Below, piece after piece: positions 17,126 to 25,672 of a stretch of DNA of 64,000 bases (its first letter is position 1; each line of letters opens with the position of its first letter). The notes under the pieces are model-generated. The model was not told the DNA's origin, did no database searches, and was given only the letters and a program-made list of their open reading frames with translations. A program made the position numbers and the translations under genes. Source of the stretch: Cryobacterium sp. HLT2-28 (GTDB taxonomy: Bacteria; Actinomycetota; Actinomycetes; Actinomycetales; Microbacteriaceae); assembly GCF_004402495.1 (NCBI RefSeq), contig NZ_SOFH01000021.1:1-64000 (forward strand), written 5' to 3'.

Positions 17126-20100
17126 ATGACGCCTGAGTCCACCCGCACCGGGCAATCCCCGGCAGGCAGCACACTCGACGCTTTCCTGGGCGACTACTAC
17201 GAGCACCTGGCCCGTGAAGACGCCCAGAACTACCCCACCGACCTGCTCCGGGAGCGGGCCATCCGCCATTGGGAGGTCGCCCGGAGCCGCACGCCCCACA
17301 CCCCGAACATCCAGATCGAGAACGAAGCCGGCCGCAGCGTCGTCTACATCGTCACCGATGACATGCCGTTCCTGGTGGATTCGGTCACCGCCGAACTCGT
17401 GCGCCAGCACTCGGCCATCCACCTCGAGGTGCACCCGCTCCTCGTCGTCACCCGGGACCGTGACACCAACGAGCTGGTCGGCGTCAGCCGGGTGCACGGG
17501 GGCGACGGTACCCGTCCGGGTGCCGCCGACGAGACCGTCACCCAGGTCGAGTCGTGGATCGCGATCGAGATCGAAACCGCCGGCAACGAGGCCCGAGCCT
17601 CCCTCGTCGCCGGGCTGGCCAAGGTGCTCGGCGACGTGCGCGCCGCGAACGAGGACTGGCAGGCCATGCGCACGAAGGCCCTGCAGATCGCCGACGACCT
17701 CGGCCACGTCGCCCACGCCGAGGGCATCCAGGAGATCAAGCAGGCGCAGGACCTGCTGCGCTGGCTCGACCGCGACAACTTCACCTTCCTCGGCTACCGG
17801 GAGTACGACCTGGAGACCATCGACGGAGAAGATGTGCTGAGCATCCGTGACGGAAGCGGCCTGGGGCTGCTGCGTTCCATGGACGACGGCCACCAGATCC
17901 AGCATCTGACGGATGCCGGCCGGCTCAAGGCTCGCGAGCGCAGCGCCCTGGTCATCACCAAGGCGAACTCGCGCTCGAGCGTGCACCGGCCCGCCTACTT
18001 CGACTACATCGGAATCAAGAGCTTCGACGCGGACGGGAACGTGACCGGCGAGCAACGCTTCATCGGCCTGTTCGCGGCCACGGCGTACACGAGCTCGGTG
18101 CGTGATGTGCCGATCCTGCGTGAGAAGGTCGACGCCGTGATGGACCAGGCCGGGTTCCCGCCCGGTTCGCACAGCGGCAAGGAACTCCTCGGCATCCTGG
18201 AAACCTACCCCCGCGACGAGTTGTTCCAGATCGACATGCCCACCCTGTTCAGCACCGCGCTGGCGATCCAGCGGCTGCAGGAGCGGCGCCGCACCCGGCT
18301 CTTCCTCCGGCCGGACGTCTACGGCCGGTTCATGACCGCGCTGGTCTACTTCCCCCGCGACCGGTACACCACGGCCGTGCGGCTGCGGATCGAGAAGGAG
18401 CTGCGGGACACCTTCCACGCGGAGTCCGTCGACTTCGAGGCCCGGATGACCGAGTCGGCGCTGGCCCGGCTGTTCTTCCGGATCCGGCTGCAGAAGAACG
18501 ACACGGTCGGCGTCGTCGACGCCGCCGCGCTCGAGCACCGGCTGGTGATGGCCGTGCGGTCCTGGCCCGAGGGGATCGGCGAGAAACTGCGCGAGAGCCA
18601 CCCGCTGGACGAGGCGGAGCGGCTCTCCGAGCTGTGGGCGGAGGCGTTCCCCGCCAGCTACCGGGTGGACTACGAGCTCGAAGAGGCCCTGGCGGACATC
18701 GGGCGGTTCGAGGACGGCGCCGCGGCGGCCGCGGCGGCGAGTGCCGCCGGCACCGGCCCGGCCCGGCCTGCCCTGCACGTCTACCTGCCGACCGGAGCGG
18801 GCGCCGGCGACACCGTCACCGACGCCGACGACGGGAGCACCGCCGGACGCGGCGCCACGGTCGAGGATGCCCGGGTCAAGCTCTACATGATGGAGCCGAA
18901 GAGCCTGAGCCAGATTCTCCCGTTCCTGCAGAACCTCGGCATCGAGGTGCTCGACGAAGTACCGTTCGAGATCAAAACCGCCGACGGCCGGGACTTCTAC
19001 CTCTACGACCTGGGCCTGACCTACCCGGCCGGCGTCGACCCGATCGCCACCGGCGCCCTGCTGGCAGACTCCTTCGGCGCCGCCGTCAGCGGTGCCGCCG
19101 AGTCGGACGGCCTCGACCGGCTGGTCCTCACCGAGGGCATGCCCTGGCACCGGGTCGTCATCCTGCGCAGCTACGCCAAGTACCTGCGCCAGGCCGGCAA
19201 CACGAACTCCTACGGCTTCGTCGCCGACACCCTGCTCGCCAACCCGACCGTGACCGGCGGGCTGGTCTCCCTGTTCGAGGCCCGGTTCGACCCCGACCTG
19301 GGCGAGGACGAGCGCATCCGTCGCTCGGAGGAGATCCGCGGCCGGCTGACCGTGGCGATGGAGCAGGTCGCCACCCTCGACGCCGACCGGATCCTGCGTA
19401 CCCTGATCAACCTGATCGAGGCGACCCTGCGCACGAACTACTTCCAGGGCAAGCCCTACCTCAGCGTGAAACTCGACCCGACGGCGATCGAACTGCTGCC
19501 GTTCCCGCGGCCCAGGTACGAGATCTGGGTGTACTCCCCGCGGGTGGAGGGCGTGCACCTGCGCTTCGGCAAGGTCGCCCGCGGCGGGCTGCGCTGGTCG
19601 GACCGGCGGGAGGACTTCCGCACCGAGGTGCTCGGCCTGGTCAAGGCGCAGACGGTGAAAAACGCGGTGATCGTGCCGACCGGAGCGAAGGGCGGATTCT
19701 TCGCCAAGCAGCTCCCCGACCCGGCCGTCGACCGTGCCGCCTGGATGGCCGAGGGCGTCGAAAGCTACAAGACCTTCATTCGCGGGCTGCTCGACCTCAC
19801 CGACAACCTCGTCACGACCGCCGACGGGGAGCAGCTAGTGCCGCCCGCCCGGGTGGTGCGCCACGACGACGACGACTCCTACCTGGTGGTCGCCGCCGAC
19901 AAGGGAACGGCGACGTTCTCCGACATCGCGAACGGGCTGGCCGCCGAATACGGTTTCTGGCTCGGCGACGCGTTCGCCTCCGGCGGTTCGATCGGCTACG
20001 ACCACAAGGTGATGGGCATCACCGCCCGCGGCGCCTGGGAGTCGGTCAAGCGCCACTTCAGCGAGCTGGGCGTCGACACCCAGACCGAGGGCTTCACCGT

Positions 20101-21997
20101 CGTCGGCGTCGGCGACATGTCCGGGGACGTGTTCGGCAACGGCATGCTCCTCTCCGAACACATCCAGTTGATCGCGGCGTTCGACCACCGCCACATCTTC
20201 CTGGACCCGAACCCGGATCCCGTCGCATCCTTCGCCGAACGGCGCCGGCTGTTCGCCCTGCCGCGCTCGTCCTGGGCCGACTACTCCGCGAGCCTGATCA
20301 GCGCCGGCGGCGGGATCTTCCCGCGGCAGGCGAAGGTCGTGCCGATCTCCCCTGAGGTGCGGGTGGCGCTCGGGCTGCCCGACGGCACCACCCAGCTGAG
20401 CCCGCCGGAACTCCTCCGGGCGATCCTGATGGCGCCCGCCGACCTGCTCTACAACGGCGGGATCGGCACCTATGTCAAGGCCAGCACGGAGACCGCCGCG
20501 CAGGTCGGCGACAAGGCCAACGACGCCATCCGGGTGGACGGCCGTGACCTGCGGGTCAGGGTCGTCGGCGAGGGCGGGAACCTCGGCCTGACCCAGCGGG
20601 GCCGGATCGAGGCTGCCCTGAAGGGCGTGATCCTCAACACCGACGCGATCGACAACTCGGCCGGGGTCGACTGCTCGGACCATGAGGTGAACATCAAGGT
20701 CTTCGTCGACCGGATGGTCGCGGCGGGCAAGCTGGCCGAGAAGGACCGGGCGGAGTTCCTCGCCGACATGTCCGACGAGGTGGGCCGGCTGGTGCTCGAG
20801 GACAACATCGACCAGAACATCCTGCTGCTCAACGACCGGGTGAAGGTGGCCACCTGGAGTCCCAGCTACGAACGGCTGATGGACCGGCTGGAGGCGACCG
20901 GAGAGCTCAAACGCGACCTCGAGGCGCTGCCGACGACGCTGGTGCTGCGGGACCGGCTCGAACAGGGCCTCGGCCAGGGCCTCACGTCGCCCGAGCTGTC
21001 GGTGCTCGCGGCGTACGCCAAGATCGACCTGGCCACCTCGCTGCGCGACAGCGACCTGGCCGACGACCCGTGGTTCGGCCGAACCCTGCGCGAGTACTTC
21101 CCCCGGCAGCTGCGGGAGCGCTTCGATGCCGACCTGGACACGCATCCGCTGCGCCGGGAGATCATCGCCACGGTCGTCGCGAACGACATGATCAACCTAG
21201 GCGGGGTGACCTTCGCGTTCCGGGCGATCGAGGAGACCTCGGCCAACCAGGCCACAGTGGCACGGGCGTTCGTGGCCCTGCGGGAGATCTTCGAGCTCGA
21301 CGTGATGGTCGACGAACTGAACGCGCTTCCGTCGTCGTTCCCGACCGAGCACTGGACCGCGATCCACCTGGACATGCGCCGGCTGCTCGACCGGGCGGTG
21401 CGCTGGCAGGTCAACCAGGGTGCGGCACGGCCGGTCGGCGAGGTCGTCGCCCAGTACAAGCCGCAGATCGACCAGGTTCGGGCCCGGCTGGTGGACTACC
21501 TGCAAGGTGGCGACCTGAGACGGGTGAAGGCGCTGCTGGCCACGGCGAAGGAGTGGGGGCTCCCCGAGGACCTCGGCCGGCGCTGGGCCGAGCTGTTCGA
21601 GGTGTTCGCGCTGCTCGACGTGGCGAAGGTGGCGGCGAACCTGGACATGCCGATGGCCGATGTCGCGGCCGTGTACTACACGGTCTACGACCGGTTCGGC
21701 GTGGACAACCTGCTCGAACGCATCACCGCGCTGCCGCGGAAGGACCGGTGGCAGGCCCTGGCCCGTGCCGCTCTCCGCGACGACCTGTACTCGACCGTCG
21801 CCGACATCACGGCGGCCGTGCTGGCCGAGACGGATGCCGGCAACGCCGACCTGCGCGTGCTGGCCTGGGAGGCCCTCAATGCCGAGCAGCTCGGCCGGGC
21901 CCGGAGCGTGTTCGAGGAGGTCAACGCCCTCGGCCAGGACGACATCGCGTCCCTCTCCGTCGTGGTGAGGCTGATGCGCTCGATCGTGCGCCGCTGA
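17126..21997 (+). CDS. gdh: NAD-specific glutamate dehydrogenase, 180-kDa class
   Basis: A 1623-residue protein of the GdhB type (EC 1.4.1.2), normal length for this giant class. A long N-terminal region with ACT-like segments covers roughly residues 1-690 (IVTDDMPFLVDSVTAELV near residue 72). The catalytic core follows, with VARGGLRWSDR near 820, VPTGAKGGFFAKQL near 850 and the NAD-binding GVGDMSGDVFGNGM near 995. A C-terminal helical domain ends the protein. It oxidatively deaminates glutamate to 2-oxoglutarate and ammonia, mainly for amino-acid catabolism. GGAGGCTT precedes the ATG. It is a single-gene unit, followed by a palindromic element. Confidence 0.97.
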   Translation: MTPESTRTGQSPAGSTLDAFLGDYYEHLAREDAQNYPTDLLRERAIRHWEVARSRTPHTPNIQIENEAGRSVVYIVTDDMPFLVDSVTAELVRQHSAIHLEVHPLLVVTRDRDTNELVGVSRVHGGDGTRPGAADETVTQVESWIAIEIETAGNEARASLVAGLAKVLGDVRAANEDWQAMRTKALQIADDLGHVAHAEGIQEIKQAQDLLRWLDRDNFTFLGYREYDLETIDGEDVLSIRDGSGLGLLRSMDDGHQIQHLTDAGRLKARERSALVITKANSRSSVHRPAYFDYIGIKSFDADGNVTGEQRFIGLFAATAYTSSVRDVPILREKVDAVMDQAGFPPGSHSGKELLGILETYPRDELFQIDMPTLFSTALAIQRLQERRRTRLFLRPDVYGRFMTALVYFPRDRYTTAVRLRIEKELRDTFHAESVDFEARMTESALARLFFRIRLQKNDTVGVVDAAALEHRLVMAVRSWPEGIGEKLRESHPLDEAERLSELWAEAFPASYRVDYELEEALADIGRFEDGAAAAAAASAAGTGPARPALHVYLPTGAGAGDTVTDADDGSTAGRGATVEDARVKLYMMEPKSLSQILPFLQNLGIEVLDEVPFEIKTADGRDFYLYDLGLTYPAGVDPIATGALLADSFGAAVSGAAESDGLDRLVLTEGMPWHRVVILRSYAKYLRQAGNTNSYGFVADTLLANPTVTGGLVSLFEARFDPDLGEDERIRRSEEIRGRLTVAMEQVATLDADRILRTLINLIEATLRTNYFQGKPYLSVKLDPTAIELLPFPRPRYEIWVYSPRVEGVHLRFGKVARGGLRWSDRREDFRTEVLGLVKAQTVKNAVIVPTGAKGGFFAKQLPDPAVDRAAWMAEGVESYKTFIRGLLDLTDNLVTTADGEQLVPPARVVRHDDDDSYLVVAADKGTATFSDIANGLAAEYGFWLGDAFASGGSIGYDHKVMGITARGAWESVKRHFSELGVDTQTEGFTVVGVGDMSGDVFGNGMLLSEHIQLIAAFDHRHIFLDPNPDPVASFAERRRLFALPRSSWADYSASLISAGGGIFPRQAKVVPISPEVRVALGLPDGTTQLSPPELLRAILMAPADLLYNGGIGTYVKASTETAAQVGDKANDAIRVDGRDLRVRVVGEGGNLGLTQRGRIEAALKGVILNTDAIDNSAGVDCSDHEVNIKVFVDRMVAAGKLAEKDRAEFLADMSDEVGRLVLEDNIDQNILLLNDRVKVATWSPSYERLMDRLEATGELKRDLEALPTTLVLRDRLEQGLGQGLTSPELSVLAAYAKIDLATSLRDSDLADDPWFGRTLREYFPRQLRERFDADLDTHPLRREIIATVVANDMINLGGVTFAFRAIEETSANQATVARAFVALREIFELDVMVDELNALPSSFPTEHWTAIHLDMRRLLDRAVRWQVNQGAARPVGEVVAQYKPQIDQVRARLVDYLQGGDLRRVKALLATAKEWGLPEDLGRRWAELFEVFALLDVAKVAANLDMPMADVAAVYYTVYDRFGVDNLLERITALPRKDRWQALARAALRDDLYSTVADITAAVLAETDAGNADLRVLAWEALNAEQLGRARSVFEEVNALGQDDIASLSVVVRLMRSIVRR

Positions 21998-22040
21998 CCT
22001 GCCGCCGCCGGCCTGGACGCCGCTCCATCGCCGTCGCCTG

Positions 22041-22134
22041 CGCATAACTCCTGCAGATAGCACCGGCCGCCCCGTGAACCCGCGTGTTCACGGGGCGGTT
22101 TCGACAGTCGTCGACGATCTGCAGGAGTTATGCG
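22041..22134. repeat. Palindromic intergenic element, copy 2
   Basis: A 94-bp unit with perfect 18-bp inverted ends (22041-22058 and 22117-22134). A nested perfect 11-bp inverted repeat (22069-22079 and 22086-22096) lies inside. Its ends match those of the element at 14430-14522. It lies between convergent genes, so it may also terminate transcription. Confidence 0.8.
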
Positions 22135-22239
22135 AATGGCTGTGCGGGTGAGTTGTGCCTGGGTGCGGACGGGGACGTCCGCGGGGCTGAAGGGTGGGGC
22201 GGATGCCGGGGGCGCCGCGGTCCGCAGCCGCCGCCTTGG

Positions 22240-22869
22240 TCAGTGGCCGCGGGCGATCCAGTCGGGGAGTAGGGCGGCCTCGGCGCCGATCGTGGTGTGC
22301 TCGCCGTGGCCGGTGAGCACGACGGTCTCCGGCGGGAGGGTGAGCAGCTTCGTGCTGATCGACTCGAGGATCGTGGGGAAGTCGCTGAACGAGCGGCCGG
22401 TGGCGCCCGGACCGCCGGCGAACAGGGTGTCCCCGCTGAACACGGTGCCGAGCGCCGGCGCGTAGAAGCAGACCGCGCCGGGGGAGTGGCCGGGCGTGTG
22501 CAGCACCTGCAGGTCGATGCCGCCGACGGGAATCACCTGGCCGTCGTCGAGCGGGCGGCTGGGCGGGGCATCCGGGTAGACCCGGTCCCAGAGCACGATG
22601 TCGTCGGGGTGCAGGTGGGTCGGGGCGGTGCGCGCGGCCTGCACCTCTGCTGCGGCGTCGATGTGGTCGTCGTGAGCATGGGTGCAGAGGATGCCGACCA
22701 GCTTGCGGTCGCCGACCGCCTCGAGGATCGCCTGGGCGTCGTGTGCGGGGTCGATGACGACGCACTCGGTGTCGTCGCCGACGATCCAGACGTTGTTGTC
22801 CACGGCCCAGGTGCCGCCGTCGAGGCTGAACGAGCCGGAGGTGACGAGGTGGTCGATGTGGGCCGCCAT
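22240..22869 (-). CDS. MBL-fold hydrolase of the mycothiol formaldehyde pathway
   Basis: A 209-residue metallo-beta-lactamase-fold protein, with the metal motif THAHDDHIDA (residues 63-72) and later HTPGHSPGAV and SGDTLF. It starts by a one-base overlap (TGATG) with the stop of the S-hydroxymethylmycothiol dehydrogenase gene. The same gene pair occurs in mycobacteria (adhE2 and its neighbour). The hydrolase probably cleaves the S-formylmycothiol thioester, like glyoxalase II-type thioesterases; that role is inferred from context and fold. Confidence 0.9.
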   Translation of the reverse strand: MAAHIDHLVTSGSFSLDGGTWAVDNNVWIVGDDTECVVIDPAHDAQAILEAVGDRKLVGILCTHAHDDHIDAAAEVQAARTAPTHLHPDDIVLWDRVYPDAPPSRPLDDGQVIPVGGIDLQVLHTPGHSPGAVCFYAPALGTVFSGDTLFAGGPGATGRSFSDFPTILESISTKLLTLPPETVVLTGHGEHTTIGAEAALLPDWIARGH

Positions 22870-23963
22870 CAGAGCACCACGACCGAGCGGAGGACCTCGC
22901 CGCGGGCCATCTTGCCGAAGGCCTCCTCGATGTGGCCGATGCCGATCCGTTCACTGACGAACTGGTCGAGCGGCAGCCGGCCCTGCAGGTAGAGGTCGGT
23001 GAGCATCGGGAAGTCCCGCTCGGGCAGGCAGTCGCCGTACCAGGACGACTTGAGCGCCCCGCCGCGGCCGAACACGTCGAGCAGCGGGATTTCCAGCATC
23101 ATCTCGGGGGTGGGCACGCCCACCAGCACCACTGTGCCGGCCAGGTCGCGGGCGTAGAACGCCTGCCGCCACGTCTCGGGGCGGCCGACCGCGTCGATGG
23201 CGACGTCGGCGCCGAAGCCGCCGGTCAGCGCCTGCACGGCCGCGACGACGCCGGCCTCGTCGAGGTCCGACGAGTCGATCGTGTGCGTCGCGCCGAGCTG
23301 CTGCGCCTTGGCGAGCTTCTTCGCGTCGCGGTCGATCGCAATGATCACGGATGCCCCGGCCAGCCGGGACCCGACGATCGCCGCGTTGCCGACGCCGCCG
23401 CATCCGATCACGGCGACCGAGTCACCGTGGCTCACGTTGCCCGTGTTCATGGCGGCGCCGATCCCGGCCATGATGCCGCAGCCGAGGAGGCCGACCGCCG
23501 CGGGGTCCGCCGCAGGGTTGACCCTGGTGCACTGCTTCGCGTGCACGAGGGTCTTCTCGGCGAACGCGCCGATGCCGAGCGCGGGGCTCAGCTCGGTGCC
23601 GTCGGTGAGCGTCATCTTCGAGGTGGCGTTGAAGGTGTTGAAGCAGTACCAGGGTTCGGCCCGTGTGCAGGCCCGGCACTCGCCGCAGACCGCACGCCAG
23701 TTCAGCACGACGAAGTCGCCGACCTCGACAGTGGTGACGCCGGCACCGATGACGCTGACCCGGCCGGCGGCCTCGTGGCCGAGCAGGAAGGGGAAGTCGT
23801 CGTTGATGCCGCCCTCCCTGTAGTGGAAGTCGGTGTGGCAGACGCCGCAGGTTTCGATGTCGACGATGACCTCGCCGGGACCGGGATCGGGAATCACGAT
23901 GTCGACGAGCTCAACGGGTGCGCCCTTCGATCGAGCGATGACGCCTTGAACGGTCGTCGACAT
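22869..23963 (-). CDS. mscR: S-(hydroxymethyl)mycothiol dehydrogenase
   Basis: A 364-residue zinc-dependent class III-type alcohol dehydrogenase. The catalytic zinc site is CGVCHTD (Cys39) with GHE (62-64). The structural zinc is held by Cys93, Cys96, Cys99 and Cys107, and the Rossmann motif is [10 protein letters not shown]. Sequence features such as [10 protein letters not shown] place it in the mycothiol-dependent formaldehyde dehydrogenase / nitrosomycothiol reductase group rather than the glutathione-dependent one. It oxidises the formaldehyde-mycothiol adduct to S-formylmycothiol with NAD. Translationally coupled to the MBL hydrolase gene. Confidence 0.93.
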   Translation of the reverse strand: MSTTVQGVIARSKGAPVELVDIVIPDPGPGEVIVDIETCGVCHTDFHYREGGINDDFPFLLGHEAAGRVSVIGAGVTTVEVGDFVVLNWRAVCGECRACTRAEPWYCFNTFNATSKMTLTDGTELSPALGIGAFAEKTLVHAKQCTRVNPAADPAAVGLLGCGIMAGIGAAMNTGNVSHGDSVAVIGCGGVGNAAIVGSRLAGASVIIAIDRDAKKLAKAQQLGATHTIDSSDLDEAGVVAAVQALTGGFGADVAIDAVGRPETWRQAFYARDLAGTVVLVGVPTPEMMLEIPLLDVFGRGGALKSSWYGDCLPERDFPMLTDLYLQGRLPLDQFVSERIGIGHIEEAFGKMARGEVLRSVVVL

Positions 23964-24050
23964 GGAACTCCAAATCTTCGCCTCCGCAGGCGATCGGGGA
24001 ATCCAGCCAGACTACCCACACGCGCTGGCACGAGGCCGTGCGGCGGTGAA

Positions 24051-24120
24051 TCGGGCCACGCGGCTCGGGCCACGCGGCTCGGGCCACGCGGCTCGGGCCA
24101 CGCGGCTCGGGCCACGCGGC
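24051..24120. repeat. 14-bp tandem repeat, five perfect copies
   Basis: Five identical copies of TCGGGCCACGCGGC abut one another. The array ends exactly at the stop codon of the small zinc-ribbon gene and lies upstream of mscR. Confidence 0.95.
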
Positions 24121-24231
24121 TCAGGAGGCGAATTCCTCGCAGTGGCTGCACCACCAATGCCCGGCGACGGGTTCCATGATCTCGAAGCAGGAAATGCAGG
24201 TTGGTCTGGGCAACAGTTCGTCGGGTGGCAT
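24121..24231 (-). CDS. Tiny zinc-ribbon protein
   Basis: A 36-codon frame on the minus strand. The ATG at 24231 opens MPPDELLPRPT, followed by CISC, twelve intervening residues and CSHC, ending CEEFAS. The two CxxC knuckles and the HWW segment are what a single zinc ribbon looks like. A TTG four codons upstream could also start it. No clear Shine-Dalgarno is seen for either. The frame is too short for routine gene finding but too structured to be chance in my view. Function unknown; possibly a regulator or adaptor. Confidence 0.5.
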   Translation of the reverse strand: MPPDELLPRPTCISCFEIMEPVAGHWWCSHCEEFAS

Positions 24232-24344
24232 GGTGACGCTCAATTTCGCAAAAAGACCGCGACTCCCCAGCCCGAAACGGACATTCGCTCATCTTCAGGA
24301 TAGGCAGGCCGGGAACCTCCTGTCCAGAGTCGCCCGCCTCGTCG

Positions 24345-25220
24345 TCAGTCGGTATCGGCGCTCGGAGTCGCGACGCCTGAGCCGCCGGTCGCCCCGTTGG
24401 TGGCCCCGTCGACCGCCTCGTTGGTGGCCCCGTCGGCCGCCCCGTCGGCGGCCAGTCCCGGCGACTCCGAGCGCCCCGTGACGAGCCGTGCGACCATGGC
24501 CTTGAGCTCGGCGATCTCGGCCGCGAGGATGTCGAGCTTGTCCTCGCTGACGTCGAGTTCGGCCTTGATCTCCTCCTCGGCCACGCGGTTGGCCGAGGCG
24601 AACCAGGCGGCGATGAACGCGGTCAGCGTGCCGATCAGGGCGATCCCGGTGGCGACGAGGCCCACCGTGACGAGCCGCCCCTCGGCGGTCACCGGGTAGA
24701 GGTCGCCGAATCCGACGGTGGCCATCGTGACGAACGACCACCACCAGCCCTCCCAGACCGAGTGGATGTTCGCTCCGACCGCGCCGCGCTCGGCATCCGT
24801 GACCGCGAGTCCGGCGATGAACCAGACGGAGACCGCCGTCACGGCCGCGTAGGTCATCACCCGGTTCTTGAGCTTCTTGCTCACCCGGCGGGCGGAGAGG
24901 ATGACGATCGAGAGCACGCGCAGGGCCCGCAGCGGACGGAACAGCGGCAGGGCGACCACGACCAGGTCGAGCAGGTGGGTGCGCACGAAGCGCAGCCGGT
25001 CGTGCGCGAGGGACAGGCGCACGATGAAGTCGACGGCGAAGGCCGCCCAGGTGCCGATCTCGATCCATTCGAGCAGCAGCCGCCAGCCCGGGCCGATCTC
25101 CGGAGCCACGATCGGCGCCGCGTAGGCCAGCAGGAACGCGAAGCCGAGCACCAGCAGCGGTCGGTCGGTGGACTGCTCCCAGCGCTGGCTCCGGGTCAGC
25201 GGCACCTCATGTTCGGCCAC
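24345..25220 (-). CDS. Voltage-gated-type potassium channel
   Basis: A 291-residue ion channel. The pore helix and selectivity filter read TMATVGFGDLYPVT (filter at residues 168-173). About six membrane segments are present, with an arginine-rich S4-like stretch FRPLRALRVLSIVILSARR near residues 94-112. A coiled-coil-like EEEIKAELDVSEDKLDILAAEIAEL segment follows the pore, then an Ala/Gly/Asp-rich tail with imperfect GAADGATN-type repeats. The GTG at 25220 is chosen because AGGAGG lies eight bases upstream; the open frame runs further without support. Filter TVGFGD predicts potassium selectivity. Confidence 0.9.
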   Translation of the reverse strand: MAEHEVPLTRSQRWEQSTDRPLLVLGFAFLLAYAAPIVAPEIGPGWRLLLEWIEIGTWAAFAVDFIVRLSLAHDRLRFVRTHLLDLVVVALPLFRPLRALRVLSIVILSARRVSKKLKNRVMTYAAVTAVSVWFIAGLAVTDAERGAVGANIHSVWEGWWWSFVTMATVGFGDLYPVTAEGRLVTVGLVATGIALIGTLTAFIAAWFASANRVAEEEIKAELDVSEDKLDILAAEIAELKAMVARLVTGRSESPGLAADGAADGATNEAVDGATNGATGGSGVATPSADTD

Positions 25221-25399
25221 CCGACGCCTCCTGACCGGCCTCCGTTGGCCACTGCGCCCGGCCGCCGCTCCGGGGTGGAGAGCCGGCCCCGCGGGCCCTG
25301 GTCCGCGCGGCGTGTTGATCCCATCGTATTCCGCGGCAGCCCTCATCCGGCCGCGATGTGCCAGGGCGGGTGGCGGGAACGGCCGCCGGTTCGGGCGGG

Positions 25400-25531
25400 T
25401 CAGGCCAGCGGGAACACGATCCGGGTCTGCCACTTCGCGGGGTCCGACCCACTGTCGGGGCCGACCAGGTATTCCTCCCACATGTCGCCGGCCGTGGCGA
25501 GCTTCTCCGCCGAAATGTAGTCCGGGGGCAG
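25400..25531 (-). pseudogene. C-terminal remnant of a GyrI-like effector-binding domain
   Basis: About 43 codons read LPPDYISAEKLATAGDMWEE then a typical end, WQTRIVFPLA. This is the usual C-terminal strand-helix-strand of GyrI-like/SRPBCC effector-binding proteins, including the acidic WEEYL. No matching N-terminal part exists upstream: the frame continues into sequence antisense to the next gene. I read it as the surviving tail of a truncated gene. Family recognition is from motif style only. Confidence 0.4.
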
Positions 25532-25672
25532 GGCCGCGGATGGAGCAGGTGTGCCCGCCAATTGCCCAGATCGGTCACCGTTCGGGCCGAAACCCCCGTA
25601 CCGTTGATATGTGGTCTTCGAGCATGGGTCTTGAAGCGGTGGGGGCCACGAAATACGAAAGGTTTTTTTCGC

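Noticed and set aside
10713..24120. Tandem arrays considered as CRISPR
   Set aside because: Units of 11-29 bp follow each other directly with no unique spacers, and no cas genes are present.
25358..25672. Extension of the DarT-like frame upstream of TTG 25673
   Set aside because: The upstream codons are antisense to the GyrI-type remnant and have no homology-like features. The Cys/His knuckle right after the TTG fits a true N-terminus.
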